DNA of 52,082 bases from Chloroflexota bacterium (GTDB taxonomy: Bacteria > Chloroflexota > Anaerolineae > UBA4142). The notes beneath the pieces are model-generated. The model searched no databases and had not been told where the DNA came from. It worked only from the letters and a program-made list of their open reading frames with translations. Below, piece by piece: positions 25,733 through 35,781 of this stretch; position 1 is the stretch's first letter; each line of letters begins with the position of its first letter. Made by a program: the position numbers and the translations under genes. Location of the stretch: contig JAMDCU010000080.1 in the NCBI GenBank assembly GCA_023489485.1, positions 935 through 53,016 on the forward strand. The letters are read 5' to 3'.

Positions 25733-27253
25733 CTATTGGCTCTCGAGTTTGGGCGACGATAACTTGATGCGAACCTGGGTCTTGAGATTTCGCAGACGAT
25801 ACCCAGGATTGATGCCCCTATCATCCTCCTTAGCCCACCCGAGCCCCAAGATAACCCGGGAAAGGTCGACGGATGTTTGGATCTCGATCAGTTCTCGTTC
25901 TTGAAGTGTGAGTCGAACAATCGCCGTCTGCAGCAGCCTTTTCTGTTCGATCATATTCCTAGCTCCGTGCCAGTTCGCCGCGAAATGGGCTATCTGGCCC
26001 AATTCTCGCAACTTTAATTCTTCTTCTGCCGATAGCCGCTTGCCTCGCTTGACCCTGACCCGGTACTGTTTTCTCCAATCTTCCGGCCAATGGAACTGAG
26101 AGAAAAATGCCACGACTTGGTTCTCGATTTCCTCCGCATTGATGCTCGGTTGGTGACACAAGTCGCCGTCGTGACCGAGCGGCGTGGTGCAGTAGTACCG
26201 CCGCTCCGCATGTCGGAAGAGCCCAACCATCCGTCGGCCACACTGCGAACAATAAAGAAAGCCAGACAGCGGATAGTTCCGCCGAGTTCTCAAGGCACTA
26301 GAGCGTGGCCGGTTGCCCAAGAGTTGACGCACCCACTGACATCGCTCATACGACTCGCGGCTAACCAGCGCAGGATGGACGCCTTGCGCCCAGAAGGTCA
26401 CGGCATTCCGTTTGAGTCTCTTTCCTCGAGCAGTCTTTCCATAATCGGGCAGTTGACCGGTGTAGAAGGGACGGCTCAGTATCTCGCGCACGGTGTCGCG
26501 ATGGAGCGGCTGAGGTCCGCCGCGACTGACCCAGCGTTTGGATCGAAAATGGCAGAGGGATCCATCCGGGAGGTGCAATTCGTAAGCGTTGAGTTTGGCC
26601 GCGAGCGATGCATCACTGAAAATGCCTTGTTCGTACCATTCATAAGCAAGCCGAACGGCGTGGCTTTCGATGGGATGAGCGATGAGGTGATTTCGACTGG
26701 AACAATCGGGATGGCCGAAATTGGGGCAATAGTCCTTGCCATTGACATCGGTGCAGTGGGAGCACAAGCCATTGCAATAGCCGAGGGGGATGCTGCCGTT
26801 CCAGAAACCTTTGCGGGCGCGGGCTTGTTTACCTCGGATGGTTTCTGCGCGCAGTTTATCGATGAAGATTTCAGCGAGTGTGCCGAGGACGGCGAGGACC
26901 AATTTCCCCCACGGGGTAGTAAAATCAAGGTTTTCGGTGATAGAAATAAAGGTGACTTGGTGTTGGTGCAAGTGATGAAGAGCGGCGAGCAAGCCGCTCA
27001 GGTCGCGGTAAAAGCGGTCAATGGCATGCACAATGACGACATCAAAGTCGTGCTGTTCAGAACGCGCCATTAAAGTCTGGAGCGCGGGACGAGCAGAGAG
27101 CGTACCAGAAAGACCGGCATCACAGAAGATCTCGCCCAGCGACCAGCCTTTGGCGCGGACGAAATCGGTGATGAGAGTGCGCTGAGCGTCGAGACTGTGG
27201 CCCGTCTCGATTTGCATTTCGGACGAGACGCGAATGTAACCTACGGCTCTCAT
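25733..27253 (-). CDS. large serine recombinase
   Basis: 506 aa, complete. The resolvase domain has the nucleophile in VGYIRVSSEMQ (Ser about 10) and VVIVHAIDRFYRDLSG (about 70-85). The recombinase domain spans about 155-290 (QPLHRDTVREILSRPFYTG). The zinc ribbon is LSGFLYCSQCGRRMVGLF ... YYC ... C at about 325-370, and the tail is coiled coil plus basic residues. GGAGGTATTCCTA precedes ATG 27253; the 86-residue longer ORF start is rejected. It catalyses integration or excision by double-strand exchange via a Ser-DNA link. It probably mobilised this island. Confidence 0.92.
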   Translation of the reverse strand: MRAVGYIRVSSEMQIETGHSLDAQRTLITDFVRAKGWSLGEIFCDAGLSGTLSARPALQTLMARSEQHDFDVVIVHAIDRFYRDLSGLLAALHHLHQHQVTFISITENLDFTTPWGKLVLAVLGTLAEIFIDKLRAETIRGKQARARKGFWNGSIPLGYCNGLCSHCTDVNGKDYCPNFGHPDCSSRNHLIAHPIESHAVRLAYEWYEQGIFSDASLAAKLNAYELHLPDGSLCHFRSKRWVSRGGPQPLHRDTVREILSRPFYTGQLPDYGKTARGKRLKRNAVTFWAQGVHPALVSRESYERCQWVRQLLGNRPRSSALRTRRNYPLSGFLYCSQCGRRMVGLFRHAERRYYCTTPLGHDGDLCHQPSINAEEIENQVVAFFSQFHWPEDWRKQYRVRVKRGKRLSAEEELKLRELGQIAHFAANWHGARNMIEQKRLLQTAIVRLTLQERELIEIQTSVDLSRVILGLGWAKEDDRGINPGYRLRNLKTQVRIKLSSPKLESQ

Positions 27254-27461
27254 TAGGAATACCTCCACAGACAGAAGATTCGTGCGGACTAGCTGCACGT
27301 AAAGGGATGATAACCATTTGGCGGCAGTAATTGTCTGTGAGCGAATAGCGACCTGAGATGGATGAGAGGCAACAAGCGTTTGAAACACAAGAGCAAAGGT
27401 GCTATATTTCAGTGCCGAGCCTGGATTCGGTCTTGGCTGAGCCCCTCTGGTAAGGAGATAC

Positions 27462-27911
27462 ATGACCACGAAGAAATCCAAGACGGCATCGAGGAGACTG
27501 CGGAAAGGCACAAGTCTAGCCGCTCGAAAGTCAGGCGGGCGAAGCTTACAAACGGTGGTCGGCCCCGAGGTGTATCAGACTTGGGTGAGCATGTTGCGTA
27601 TATTGGCCCCCGACGGGCGGACACACCGACTGGCACCTCTCCTAGCCGCCATGCTGCAATATGCTGCCTCCATCGCTGAAATTACTGCGGACGATGAGAT
27701 CAAAGAGCGCTCCCTGATCCAGTCCCTCCGGGACTCATCCCAGGTCTCCGACCCTTCAGAGGTAAGAGAGTTGCTTCACGATGCCGTGACGCAACTTTTC
27801 CAGGATGCGCGGGTGGAGTTTTGGCGGATGAGCGCTCGAGGGCAATCTTATAGCATCGCAGACGATGCATATTCCGAGTATGTTCACTGGTTTGATTTGC
27901 CATGGGAATGA
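27462..27911 (+). CDS. hypothetical protein, divergent from recombinase
   Basis: 149 aa. A basic N-terminus (MTTKKSKTASRRLRKGTSLAARKSGG) precedes a helical part (VVGPEVYQTWVSMLRILAPDGRTHRLAPLLAAMLQYAASIA...). AAGGAG lies just before the ATG. Overlaps the next start by 10 bp. Could be a DNA-binding accessory protein of the element, but no domain is recognised. Confidence 0.6.
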   Translation: MTTKKSKTASRRLRKGTSLAARKSGGRSLQTVVGPEVYQTWVSMLRILAPDGRTHRLAPLLAAMLQYAASIAEITADDEIKERSLIQSLRDSSQVSDPSEVRELLHDAVTQLFQDARVEFWRMSARGQSYSIADDAYSEYVHWFDLPWE

Positions 27912-28285
27912 GAACAAGTAAGACGGTTGTAACCAGCGCACGGAATCTTGTCGGTCGCTGGCGGATTACAGAGCTGTCAGAACTCGACGGGGCCTATTTC
28001 AAGGACAGTGGTGAACCCCCGTTCATTTCGTTTCACTCGAACAAGTATGGCGCGGTGCGCGGCGAGTACCACTTTGGGCTTTCGGATGGGAATTTTGATG
28101 GCGAGATTCGCGAGTTCGGGGGGGAAGCGGTGCTGCTGTTTGGCTTCGAGGGGTCGGACGAAATGGACGAGGTGCACGGCGCGGGGTGGGCGCAGCTCAC
28201 AGAACGGGACCGACTCGAAGGTGAGTTCCCCGATATCTATGGTCGGTTTGTGGCCACGCGTGAACGCAAGTCATCCCCTGCATGA
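27902..28285 (+). CDS. hypothetical protein
   Basis: 127 aa. NLVGRWRITELSELDGAYFKDSGEPPFISFHSNKYGAVRGEYHFGLSDGNFDGEI and the later GWAQLTERDRLEGEF form an alternating beta pattern like a small lipocalin-type barrel with W at the start. No firm family. Co-transcribed with 27462 (overlap). Confidence 0.6.
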   Translation: MGMRTSKTVVTSARNLVGRWRITELSELDGAYFKDSGEPPFISFHSNKYGAVRGEYHFGLSDGNFDGEIREFGGEAVLLFGFEGSDEMDEVHGAGWAQLTERDRLEGEFPDIYGRFVATRERKSSPA

Positions 28286-28312
28286 CCTTCAAGAAGCACG
28301 AGGAAATGATCA

Positions 28313-29185
28313 ATGCCTCAGCAGGATCAGATTCACTCCGAAGGACGAAGAAACATGAAGCTTCCTATCGAAGAGGCTCGGCTGTTCTTCAAGCTCTACT
28401 TTGCCTTGCTTGCGTTTGCGAACCGTGAGTTGAAGGTCGTCGAAGACGTTTCGAAGGCAGGCGATATTGGGAAGGTCAGTGTCGAGCAGACGCACAAGAT
28501 CCGCGAGGCGCTCTTCAAACATCCCCAATGGCTAGACCGTTTTGCTGAGGAAAACCCCGAAGGCTTTTCACCGGAGGAATTGACGATCATTCGGAGCTGG
28601 AAGCACCGGGTCATGGGTGATTTCTACCTGATGCGCTATCTGAAAAAGTACGGCGTCTTTATGTCCTCAAGAGAGAGCAGCCATCTGTACGGGGTCCTCG
28701 GCTTGTACGATCCCTTCGAGACCGTGATCGGCGGTCAGCCGCTCCCCGTCGCGCTGCGAACGACGCTGCTGCCCTTCAAGGGCCACATCATCTGGGACGG
28801 CATCGTCACCACCTATACGGTCCTGTTCGGACCCGGGTTCCGGGCGGACCTGAATGCCACATACCGGAGGCTGAAGGAGAGAGAAGAGATTATCGAGCAG
28901 TTGGTCAATCCAGAAAGGAAGCCGGAGACGCGCACCAGTCTCAAGTCACACGCCGGCAAGCCTCCGCCTGATTGGAAGCCGACCATTGCAGACATTGTTG
29001 CACAGACGGACAAGATGCGGCGCGCCGACACCCCGGACCAAACTGCGGCCCTCGCCTTGCTGCGCGCAGCCGCACAGGCTGCCTTGGCAGCTTTTGATGA
29101 AACCAGCGAGACGGGAAATGAGCTCCGGCAGGTGCGACGGGCACTGACTCGACTCGAGAACCTGCGCTATGAAGAGGATTTCTAG
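28313..29185 (+). CDS. hypothetical protein of the accessory island
   Basis: 290 aa, GAGGAAATGATCA before ATG 28313. Mostly helical: ARLFFKLYFALLAFANRELKVVEDV, IIRSWKHRVMGDFYLMRYLKKYGVFMSS, and a central beta part (LYGVLGLYDPFETVI...PVALRTTLLPFKGHIIWDGIVTTYTVLFGPGF). The last 100 residues are charged helices. I do not recognise the family. Its stop overlaps the GTG start of the decayed gene that follows, pointing to an old operon. Confidence 0.65.
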   Translation: MPQQDQIHSEGRRNMKLPIEEARLFFKLYFALLAFANRELKVVEDVSKAGDIGKVSVEQTHKIREALFKHPQWLDRFAEENPEGFSPEELTIIRSWKHRVMGDFYLMRYLKKYGVFMSSRESSHLYGVLGLYDPFETVIGGQPLPVALRTTLLPFKGHIIWDGIVTTYTVLFGPGFRADLNATYRRLKEREEIIEQLVNPERKPETRTSLKSHAGKPPPDWKPTIADIVAQTDKMRRADTPDQTAALALLRAAAQAALAAFDETSETGNELRQVRRALTRLENLRYEEDF

Positions 29186-29710
29186 TGAGCGAGTACCAAT
29201 ACCATGAATTCCAAGCCATCGGACAGCTCTCGCGAGAGGAATGCGACGACTATCTAGGGCGCTTGCTGCAAGATGAGCCATAACTGAGGATTGCACTCCG
29301 GGCGCGTTTGGAGCGGCTCGTCGGTCGGACGCAATCTATCCCGGCCGGACAGCGAACCATCGAGCAATTGCTCGCAGAGGCGGAACGAGCGAGTGAAGAG
29401 GAAAAGTGGGAACGATAGCGAAAAGCCGAACGCAAGCGGCTGGCCGATTTGCGGGCCCTGGCACAACGCGAGGACGCGGTGTGGGCAAGAGATCGAGGTA
29501 CTGCTTCAAAAGCACACTGCCCAGAGCTACGATCAAGCAGTCCAACTCATCTCAAAGTTGCCCGAGTTCGCGGCCCTGAAGCATAACAAAGCCGCTTTCC
29601 AGACATGGTTCAACGGCATTTTCGAGTACTATCGGACGCGGCATTCGCTGCTCGAACGCCTGCGCGCGGCAGGGCTATGTCCTGCAAGGGAAACGGTCCA
29701 TCGTGGGTAG
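29185..29710 (+). pseudogene. decayed gene of the SWIM-neighbour type (MSEYQYxEF family)
   Basis: From GTG 29185 the frame reads SEYQYHEFQAIGQLSREECDDYL, which matches a family often found beside SWIM-zinc-finger proteins. It has in-frame stops at about 29281 and 29416 and a frameshift near 29485. The end, in the other frame, still reads EVLLQKHTAQSYDQAVQLISKLPEFAALKHNKAAFQTWFNGIFEYYRTRHSLLERLRAAGL, the family C-terminus. No partner SWIM gene remains here. Confidence 0.55.
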
Positions 29711-29749
29711 CAGGCAATCTGAGTCGTCAGAGAGACCGAATCAGTCCGT

Positions 29750-32019
29750 TCACATGTTGTCTAGGGCAAGCTGGTTGGAAGGGGCCTTCTCCGACGTCGT
29801 AATCTCGTAACCGATAGCCTTGTAACCCGTCCGCCGTCTGGCATACATCCTAGCCAGCACCGGAACGTCCAGGTCGGCATAATCATAGATTAGGACTTCC
29901 TTTTTGGCATCACTCAACCGGTGCAGCCGTCCGGCGTATTGAGTCAGCGTCCCCCGCCACGAGATCGGCAGAGCCAGAAAGAGGGTGTCCAACCGCGCAT
30001 CGTCAAACCCCTCCCCCAAATACCGTCCGGTGGCCACAATTACGCGTGGCCGGTCCGCCGGAACACCCGCGATTTGCTCGGCTAGTTTCCTCCGTTGCTT
30101 CTTGCCCATCCCGCCTGCCATGACAAAGAGGTTCGCCACGCGTGGTGCGAGCAGAGCCGCCAGAGCCTCCATGTGTTCCCGTCGCTCGGTCAGCAGCACA
30201 GGGACGCGTTTCGCCTGAACGGTGGCGACCACATCGTCGACAATCAGTTGATTCCGCGCGTGATCTCCGGCAAGCATGGCATAAAGCTCTTGAACAGATT
30301 GGAACATTCCAGTTTGTTGGTCCGTGGACATCTGGAAGTGGGTGGGGCGAACAATGACCCTGTGTCTAAAGGGTCGTTTTTCCGCTTCCGTGCGATCGCT
30401 CACCCGATAGCGCACCGGCCCACATTGCATGAAAATGATCGGATGGTGACCGTCTTTCCGGACTAGAGTCGCGGAGAGTCCCAAGACATACGTTGCCTTG
30501 CTCTGTCTGATGACCTGCTCAATGCTTACAGCAGAGATATGATGGCATTCGTCTACGATTACGTGGCCGTACTCACCCACAACATCATCGACAATGCCCC
30601 TCCGACCGAGACTTTGAACCATAGCCACATCGATGAGGCCAGTCGCTCTGTGCTTGCCACCTCCGATTTGGCCGATATCCTTCGGACAAGGGCCGAGGAA
30701 TTGGCTCAGTGTCTCCACCCACTGGTTAAGCAATTGCCGGCGGTGGACAATGACGAGGGTATTCACCCGGCGATGAGCGATCAAGTACGCAGCCACCACT
30801 GTCTTGCCAAAGGCGGTCGAAGCGGCCAAGATACCAGTGTCGTGCTTCAACAACTCCTCTGCGGCTTTAACTTGTTCTGGGCGCAAAGTCCCATGAAACT
30901 GGAGCTCGATGGGTGTCCCGGCAACTCGCTGATCGGTGAGCTTCACCCTGATGCTCAACGATTGGAACAGACCGAGCAAGTCATCCAGGCAACCGCGCGG
31001 GAGGCCCAGATGTTTGGGAAAATCCTCGCAGCAGCTGATGACGCGTGGCTTGCCGAAAGTGGAGAGGCGCATTGCCTGCGCTTGATAGAACTCGGGGTTC
31101 TGAAAAGCGGCGAGACGGATCAGACGGTTACGAAGCGAGGGAGCAAGCTCCGATTTGGGAACATAGATCTGGTTGCCTAGCACCAAGTCAATCTGCTCAG
31201 GCAGCGGACCGACGATGAGCCGATCTGGGCTTCGCCGTGACGGCGGGGCTACCCACGGCTGATCGGCATCTTCGTCCGAGACCGGGAGTGGGATTCCCTG
31301 CAAGTCATCCTGCATCCCTAGATCACCCGCTGCCTCCTCAACTTCGCGACGGCTCATTCGGCGGACCGACGAGAGAAAAGCCCATTGGTCCGAATAGGGG
31401 ACCAGGTTATCATCCACGAACAAGCTGTTACCGCTGTCGCGCGGCTTCTTTTGGAGCGGCAGGGCGATCAGATTCCCGAAGCCGCCTCTGGGAAGCGTAT
31501 CCTGACTGGGGAAAAAGCGATCATAAGAGTCCAGGCCAATCTCAGGGCGACGCTCCATGGTCTGAGTCAGTAGTAAAGAACCCATCTTGCGTGCCGTCGT
31601 CGCCAAGACTGGCTCTGAAAAAAAGATCCAGATATGTTCCCCATTTCCCGATCGTGACCGCTCCAAAGCAATCGGGACATTGAAATGCCGGCAAGTCTCC
31701 AAGAAGGCGCGTGCGTCTTCTTGCCACGAAGCCTTGTCAAAGTCGGCGGCCAAGAACCAACACGTCTCGTCGGGCAGCATGGGATAAACGCCAATGACAA
31801 AATCGCGGTTTGATCTGTCCTGAGGATCCCGACCCAAAAGATGGTTTCTCAGGACCTTATCGGTTAGGGGCAGAAACTCGCGATGGGAACAATCTTCGCA
31901 CCGAATCCTGGGCTTTTCGCAGGTACCTCTCGCCCACTCATTCCGGCAGGCGGGTTGATAGCCGCTCTTGCCGGTCATGAGACTCTCAAACCTTCTGGGG
32001 TAGACATCCTCGCGGCCCC
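29750..32019 (-). pseudogene. TOTE-conflict-type primase-helicase, C-terminal part (split by IS)
   Basis: Largest piece of an interrupted gene; the ORF from ATG 31978 has 742 aa. After a four-Cys element (C-x8-C-x6-C-x2-C at 11-30) an archaeo-eukaryotic primase fold follows: VYPMLPDETCWFLAADFDK (DxD, about 79-81), ERSRSGNGEHIWIFF (His about 115) and DTLPRGGFGNLIALPLQ. Then an SF2 helicase: STAFGKTVVAAYL, DECHH, LSATLVRKDG and QYAGRLHR. Upstream the frame runs in phase through PRRFESL and GREDVYP up to the IS end. This domain pair defines the primase-helicase of TOTE conflict systems, thought to act in defence. Without its first 116 residues it may be inactive. Confidence 0.85.
31998..32019. 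repeat. 22-bp target-site duplication, left copy
   Basis: GGGTAGACATCCTCGCGGCC plus CC. Identical to 33450-33471. On the minus strand it encodes GREDVYP of the interrupted gene. Confidence 0.92.
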
Positions 32020-33449
32020 ATACGCATCAAGCTAAGGATTGGCATTGCGGGTCGAGCCACAGTTGAAAGGCACTGAGTTTGTTCTTGCGTTTGTTGACGC
32101 GACATCCCACGGTCAGACCGCGGGCTATGATCTCGAGCACTTGACGGAGGGCCGCCGCCCCTTGCGTGAAAGCGCTCGCCAACTCGAGCGCCTGCGAGCG
32201 AATCACTTGCCCGGCTTTGACCAGGCTGCGGGCGGGATCCCGCCAGCCGCGCGTGAGCAGGATCCAGTGTTGCAGGATCAAGCCGAGCAGCTTGGCATAG
32301 ATCTCACACAACTGCCGCCAGGGTTTCTCGCTGCGCGACTCGTCCAGATGCCCTTGCGATTTCCACAATTTGAACAGGAGTTCAATCTGCCAGCGCAGGT
32401 GCAACAGCACGCTCACCTCTTGAGGACTCGCCTGCTCGACCGAGAGATTGGTCAGCACGATCGTCCAGCCCGCCAGCCTCAGTCGTTCCGGACTGACCGA
32501 CTGCGCTTTGCGGCGCGCCTCCTTACGCAGCGTCGGCCGACGCTGGCGCGCCACGGCGGCAGGCACGCGCCAGGCGACCAGGCGAGCCGCGAGGTGCTCC
32601 TCCCGCCCGACCTGGACGGGACAGTCGACCCATGGCGTGCGCCGCTGGGCCAAGAAACGCACGAGATCCAGGGCACGCCCGCGGCCGTCATAGAGTTGCG
32701 TGCGCGCCATGCGCCGCGTGATCCAGAAGCACCCATCCCGACTCCGTTGGGCCAGGACCGCCAGATCAAAGTAGCCCAGGTCCGCCACGCGCAACGACCC
32801 GGTGGGCAGAGCGAGATCCTGCGTGGGACTGGTGCGGTCACTCGTGCGTCCCGCTTGCAGCACCAGTCCGCACAGCGCCCCGCGCCGGAATTCCCAGCAC
32901 ACTTGGATTTTGAGGGCCGCCAGTCCATCCGTGGGCGCATGTCCTCCGCCGCTGCCCGCCCAGAGCGGGGCCAGCTCGGGCGGGAGCGCGAGCTGCGTGC
33001 TGTCGAGCAGGTACACGCCGGTGAAGCGTGCGAGGAGCGGCAGGACGGCCGGTTCACTCACGAGGACGTGACGGAGCGCCTCCCGCAAGCACCCTTCCAG
33101 CAGGTGGGCTCCCGGCTCGGTGAAGCGTTGGTCCAAACCCTGAGCACTGATCGCCACGCCCACACTGGCGGCAGTCTGGGCCAAGTTCTCCAGCGTGGCG
33201 TCGGGATTCGCCAGCCAGCCGAAGGTGAGCGTTTGCACAAAGGCGGCTCCCGTCAGCTTCGACTGGCGCTTCACAAAGCCTGTGCGACGCGCCCACCGGT
33301 TCGGAACCTTCTCCAAGACCGCTTGCAGGGCGGGCGGCAGATATGGTAAAGTACTCATCGGAAGCTCTTTCTAGGCACGATTGAGTTCGGCAACTCCTAT
33401 CATGCCTGAAGAGCTTCCCTTTGTCACTACCCCTTAGCTTGATGCGCAT
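32020..33449. mobile_element. IS4-like insertion sequence, 1430 bp
   Basis: Ends are ATACGCATCAAGCTAAGG and its complement CCTTAGCTTGATGCGCAT, 17 of 18 matching. It carries one transposase and is flanked by a 22-bp direct repeat, which is long for IS4-type elements (commonly about 9-12 bp; longer in the related IS1634 group). Confidence 0.9.
32027..33358 (-). CDS. IS4-family-like DDE transposase
   Basis: 443 aa. DDE residues fit GVYLLDSTQLALP (first Asp, about 118), LRVADLGYFDL (second Asp) and the Y-R-E-K-like block LLHLRWQIELLFKLWKSQGHL (Glu, about 330). It nearly fills the element. It catalyses cut-and-paste insertion. The 436-aa plus-strand ORF across it is only its antisense shadow. Confidence 0.9.
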   Translation of the reverse strand: MSTLPYLPPALQAVLEKVPNRWARRTGFVKRQSKLTGAAFVQTLTFGWLANPDATLENLAQTAASVGVAISAQGLDQRFTEPGAHLLEGCLREALRHVLVSEPAVLPLLARFTGVYLLDSTQLALPPELAPLWAGSGGGHAPTDGLAALKIQVCWEFRRGALCGLVLQAGRTSDRTSPTQDLALPTGSLRVADLGYFDLAVLAQRSRDGCFWITRRMARTQLYDGRGRALDLVRFLAQRRTPWVDCPVQVGREEHLAARLVAWRVPAAVARQRRPTLRKEARRKAQSVSPERLRLAGWTIVLTNLSVEQASPQEVSVLLHLRWQIELLFKLWKSQGHLDESRSEKPWRQLCEIYAKLLGLILQHWILLTRGWRDPARSLVKAGQVIRSQALELASAFTQGAAALRQVLEIIARGLTVGCRVNKRKNKLSAFQLWLDPQCQSLA

Positions 33450-33471
33450 GGGTAGACATCCTCGCGGCCCC
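33450..33471. repeat. 22-bp target-site duplication, right copy
   Basis: Identical to 31998-32019. Here it closes the N-terminal part of the split gene (SLFRSLFRGREDVYP) before the IS-derived stop. Confidence 0.92.
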
Positions 33472-33796
33472 TAAACAGGCTGCGGAAGAGGCTGACTTTC
33501 GCTTCTTGCGAAGACTGGTTGGTCACGGATGCCAATGGGATGGATCGCGGTGGCGTTCCCTGGACTTGGGACGACGCTCGTTCGCGCCTTAGTTCAGCAA
33601 TCTGCGCAAGGAGTTCCGCCCGACGCACGGTGAGCTTTGTCAATTCGGCTTCTGCTTCTGCAAGCCGTCGATCAACACTTGCACCGCACTCCGTCTCCGC
33701 TGCGTTTCGGGAATCTTCGACCTCAGGGGTCCTCGAGCTTCGGGGACTAGTGTGAACTTGGTGCAGTGCAGATGCTTCATCCGGGTTCCGCATAGA
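33450..33796 (-). pseudogene. TOTE-conflict-type primase-helicase, N-terminal part
   Basis: From ATG 33796 (TTGAGGTGTC upstream) the frame reads MRNPDEASALHQVH..., then a coiled coil (ASVDRRLAEAEAELTKLTVRRAELLAQIAELRRER) and VSLFRSLFRGREDVYP, after which the IS adds CASS and a stop. SLFRGRxDVY is the conserved motif that precedes the four-Cys part in this family. Removing the IS and one duplication joins it in frame to 29750-32019, restoring a protein of about 864 aa. Confidence 0.85.
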
Positions 33797-34046
33797 CACC
33801 TCAAGAGACAGCAGCAAGCATGAAAGCTTGGCCTTCGGCATTGTATCATGGTCCCCTGATCAGCACAATCAAGTTCCAATCCGGGATGATCTTTGATTTG
33901 ATCGGGCAGCGAGCTGAAGACGGGATCACTGCAACCGCAGAAGGGTGCTTGGCCTTGGAATGCAGCGGATCATTTTCTATTTGACAGGATTCCCGCACGG
34001 GTACGTAATCTCGGCATCGAATCAAGAAGAGTTGAGGCACACTCCA

Positions 34047-35735
34047 ATGTTACCTGTTAATCTGGCGGAGTTGATTGCCAGTGGCGAGACATTCACCGTC
34101 GAATTCAAAGGCGAAGAACGCGCGCCCCTCTCCGATTCTGATTTGATCGAAGCCGCCGTGTGCCTGGCGAATGGACAAGGCGGCTACTTGCTGGTCGGCA
34201 TCGAAGATGATGGGCGGGTGACCGGTGTGCGCCCGCGTCATGGCACGACGACCGATCCCCTGCGCGTCCATGCCTTGATTCAGAACAGAACGGTTCCCGC
34301 ATTGAGTCCCCGGGTTCATCTCCAAGATTATGGAGGCAGGCCCGTCCTGCTAATCGAGGTGCCGCGCTCGGATCGCCCGGTCGGCACCTCGGCGGGCAAA
34401 TTCGTGCGGCGCGCGATGGGCGCGGATGGTAAGCCGACCTGCCTGCCATTCTTTCATCACGAGATGGTCAGCCGCGAGGCAACGTTCGGTCGGCTCGACT
34501 ATACGGCTCTGCCGGTAGCGGGCGCAACGTGGGATGATCTCGACCCGCTTGAGTTCTATCGGTTGAAGCAGGCGATCCGTGATCGGCACGGCGATGAAAC
34601 ACTGCTCGAATTGAGCGACCTGGAAATCGCCTAGGCGCTGGGCTTGGTGGAAGCGAATGGGGAAGCGCGCCATCCCACGGTGGCGGGATTACTCTTGTTG
34701 GGGAGAGAGGAATCCCTTCGCGAGCATTTGCCAACGCATGAGGTCGCCTTTCAGGTGCTCCGGCACGGTCAGGTCGAGGTGAACGATTTCTTCCGGGCGC
34801 CGCTGGTCAAGATCAGCGAGATACTCTACGAACGCTTTCGCGCGCGGGTGCAAGAACAAGAACTGATGCTCGGGATGCTGCGAGTAGGAATCCCGGATTA
34901 TGCGTCCTCGGCGTTTCGGGAGGCGGTCCACAATGCGCTGATCCACCGTGATTATTCCCGACTGGGCGCAGTGCATATTCAATGGCATGATGATCACATC
35001 GAAATCAGTAGCCCGGGGGGCTTTGTCGAAGGCGTGCGTCTCGATAATTTACTGACCGCCCCGCCCACTCCACGCAACCCGCGGCTGGCAGACGCCTTCA
35101 AGCGCGTCGGACTCGTCGAGCGGACCGGGCGGGGGATTGATACCATTTTCGAAGGGCAGCTGCGCAATGGACGTCCCGCTCCCGATTACAGTCGCTCGAC
35201 GGATGCAGCAGTCGTGGTGGTCTTGCCAGGCGGTGCGGCGAGTTTGAAATTCGCTCGGTTCGTCATTGAACAGGAGCAAGCCGGACGGCGTTTGAGCTTG
35301 GACGACCTGTTGATCTTGAACGAGATCTACCGCGAACGACGCATTGACTTGGCGCGAGCCATGGCCTTGACCCAAAAGCCAGCAACTCCCGTCCGCGCTA
35401 GCTTGGAGCGCCTGGTCGAATTGGGATTGATCGAAGCGCGTGGGGAAAAGAGAGGACGCGTTTACCATTTCTCGCCAGCAGTCTATCGTGCCCTGGGGAT
35501 GTCTTCGGCCTACGTCCGGACGCGCGGGTTTGAGCCCATTCAAGTTGAAGCGATGGTGAGTCAATTCGTTCAGGCGCATGGCAAAATTACTCGTGGCGAG
35601 GCCGCTGAATTGTGCCATTTGTCTGAACCGCAGGCGTATCGTCTGCTCAAAGGGTTAGCTGAGCGCGGGTTGCTAAGACGGGTTGGCAGGGGACGCAAAT
35701 CGCACTACGAACGAGCAGAAGGAACGCACGAATGA
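34047..35735 (+). pseudogene. Schlafen/AlbA_2-type ATP-binding regulator with one amber stop
   Basis: The first part (34047-34634) has the AlbA_2 fold: IASGETFTVEFKGEERAPLSDSDLIEAAVCLANGQGGYLLVGIEDDGRVTG. The second part (to 35735) has a RecG/HATPase-like C-terminal domain (SSAFREAVHNALIHRDY, EISSPGGFVEGV, VERTGRGIDTIF) and winged helices. They are one reading frame, broken only by TAG at 34632-34634 (LEIA*ALGLVEANGE). Family members are called ATP-dependent helicases or transcriptional regulators. One CAG-to-TAG change explains the break, so decay is recent; readthrough is possible. Confidence 0.8.
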
Positions 35736-35742
35736 CGCATAA

Positions 35743-35781
35743 AAACGCACGCGTGTGTTTCCGAATCGCGCGCGTGCGTTT
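35743..35781 (+). terminator. hairpin after Schlafen-type gene
   Basis: AAACGCACGCG pairs with CGCGTGCGTTT over a 17-nt loop, 8 bp past the stop. The T-run is limited to TTTC. Confidence 0.5.

Noticed and set aside
26090-27073. 327-aa plus-strand ORF
   Set aside because: Antisense of the serine recombinase; residues lack any domain pattern.
32039-33349. 436-aa plus-strand ORF
   Set aside because: It is the antisense shadow of the IS4-like transposase; no ribosome site and no protein family character.
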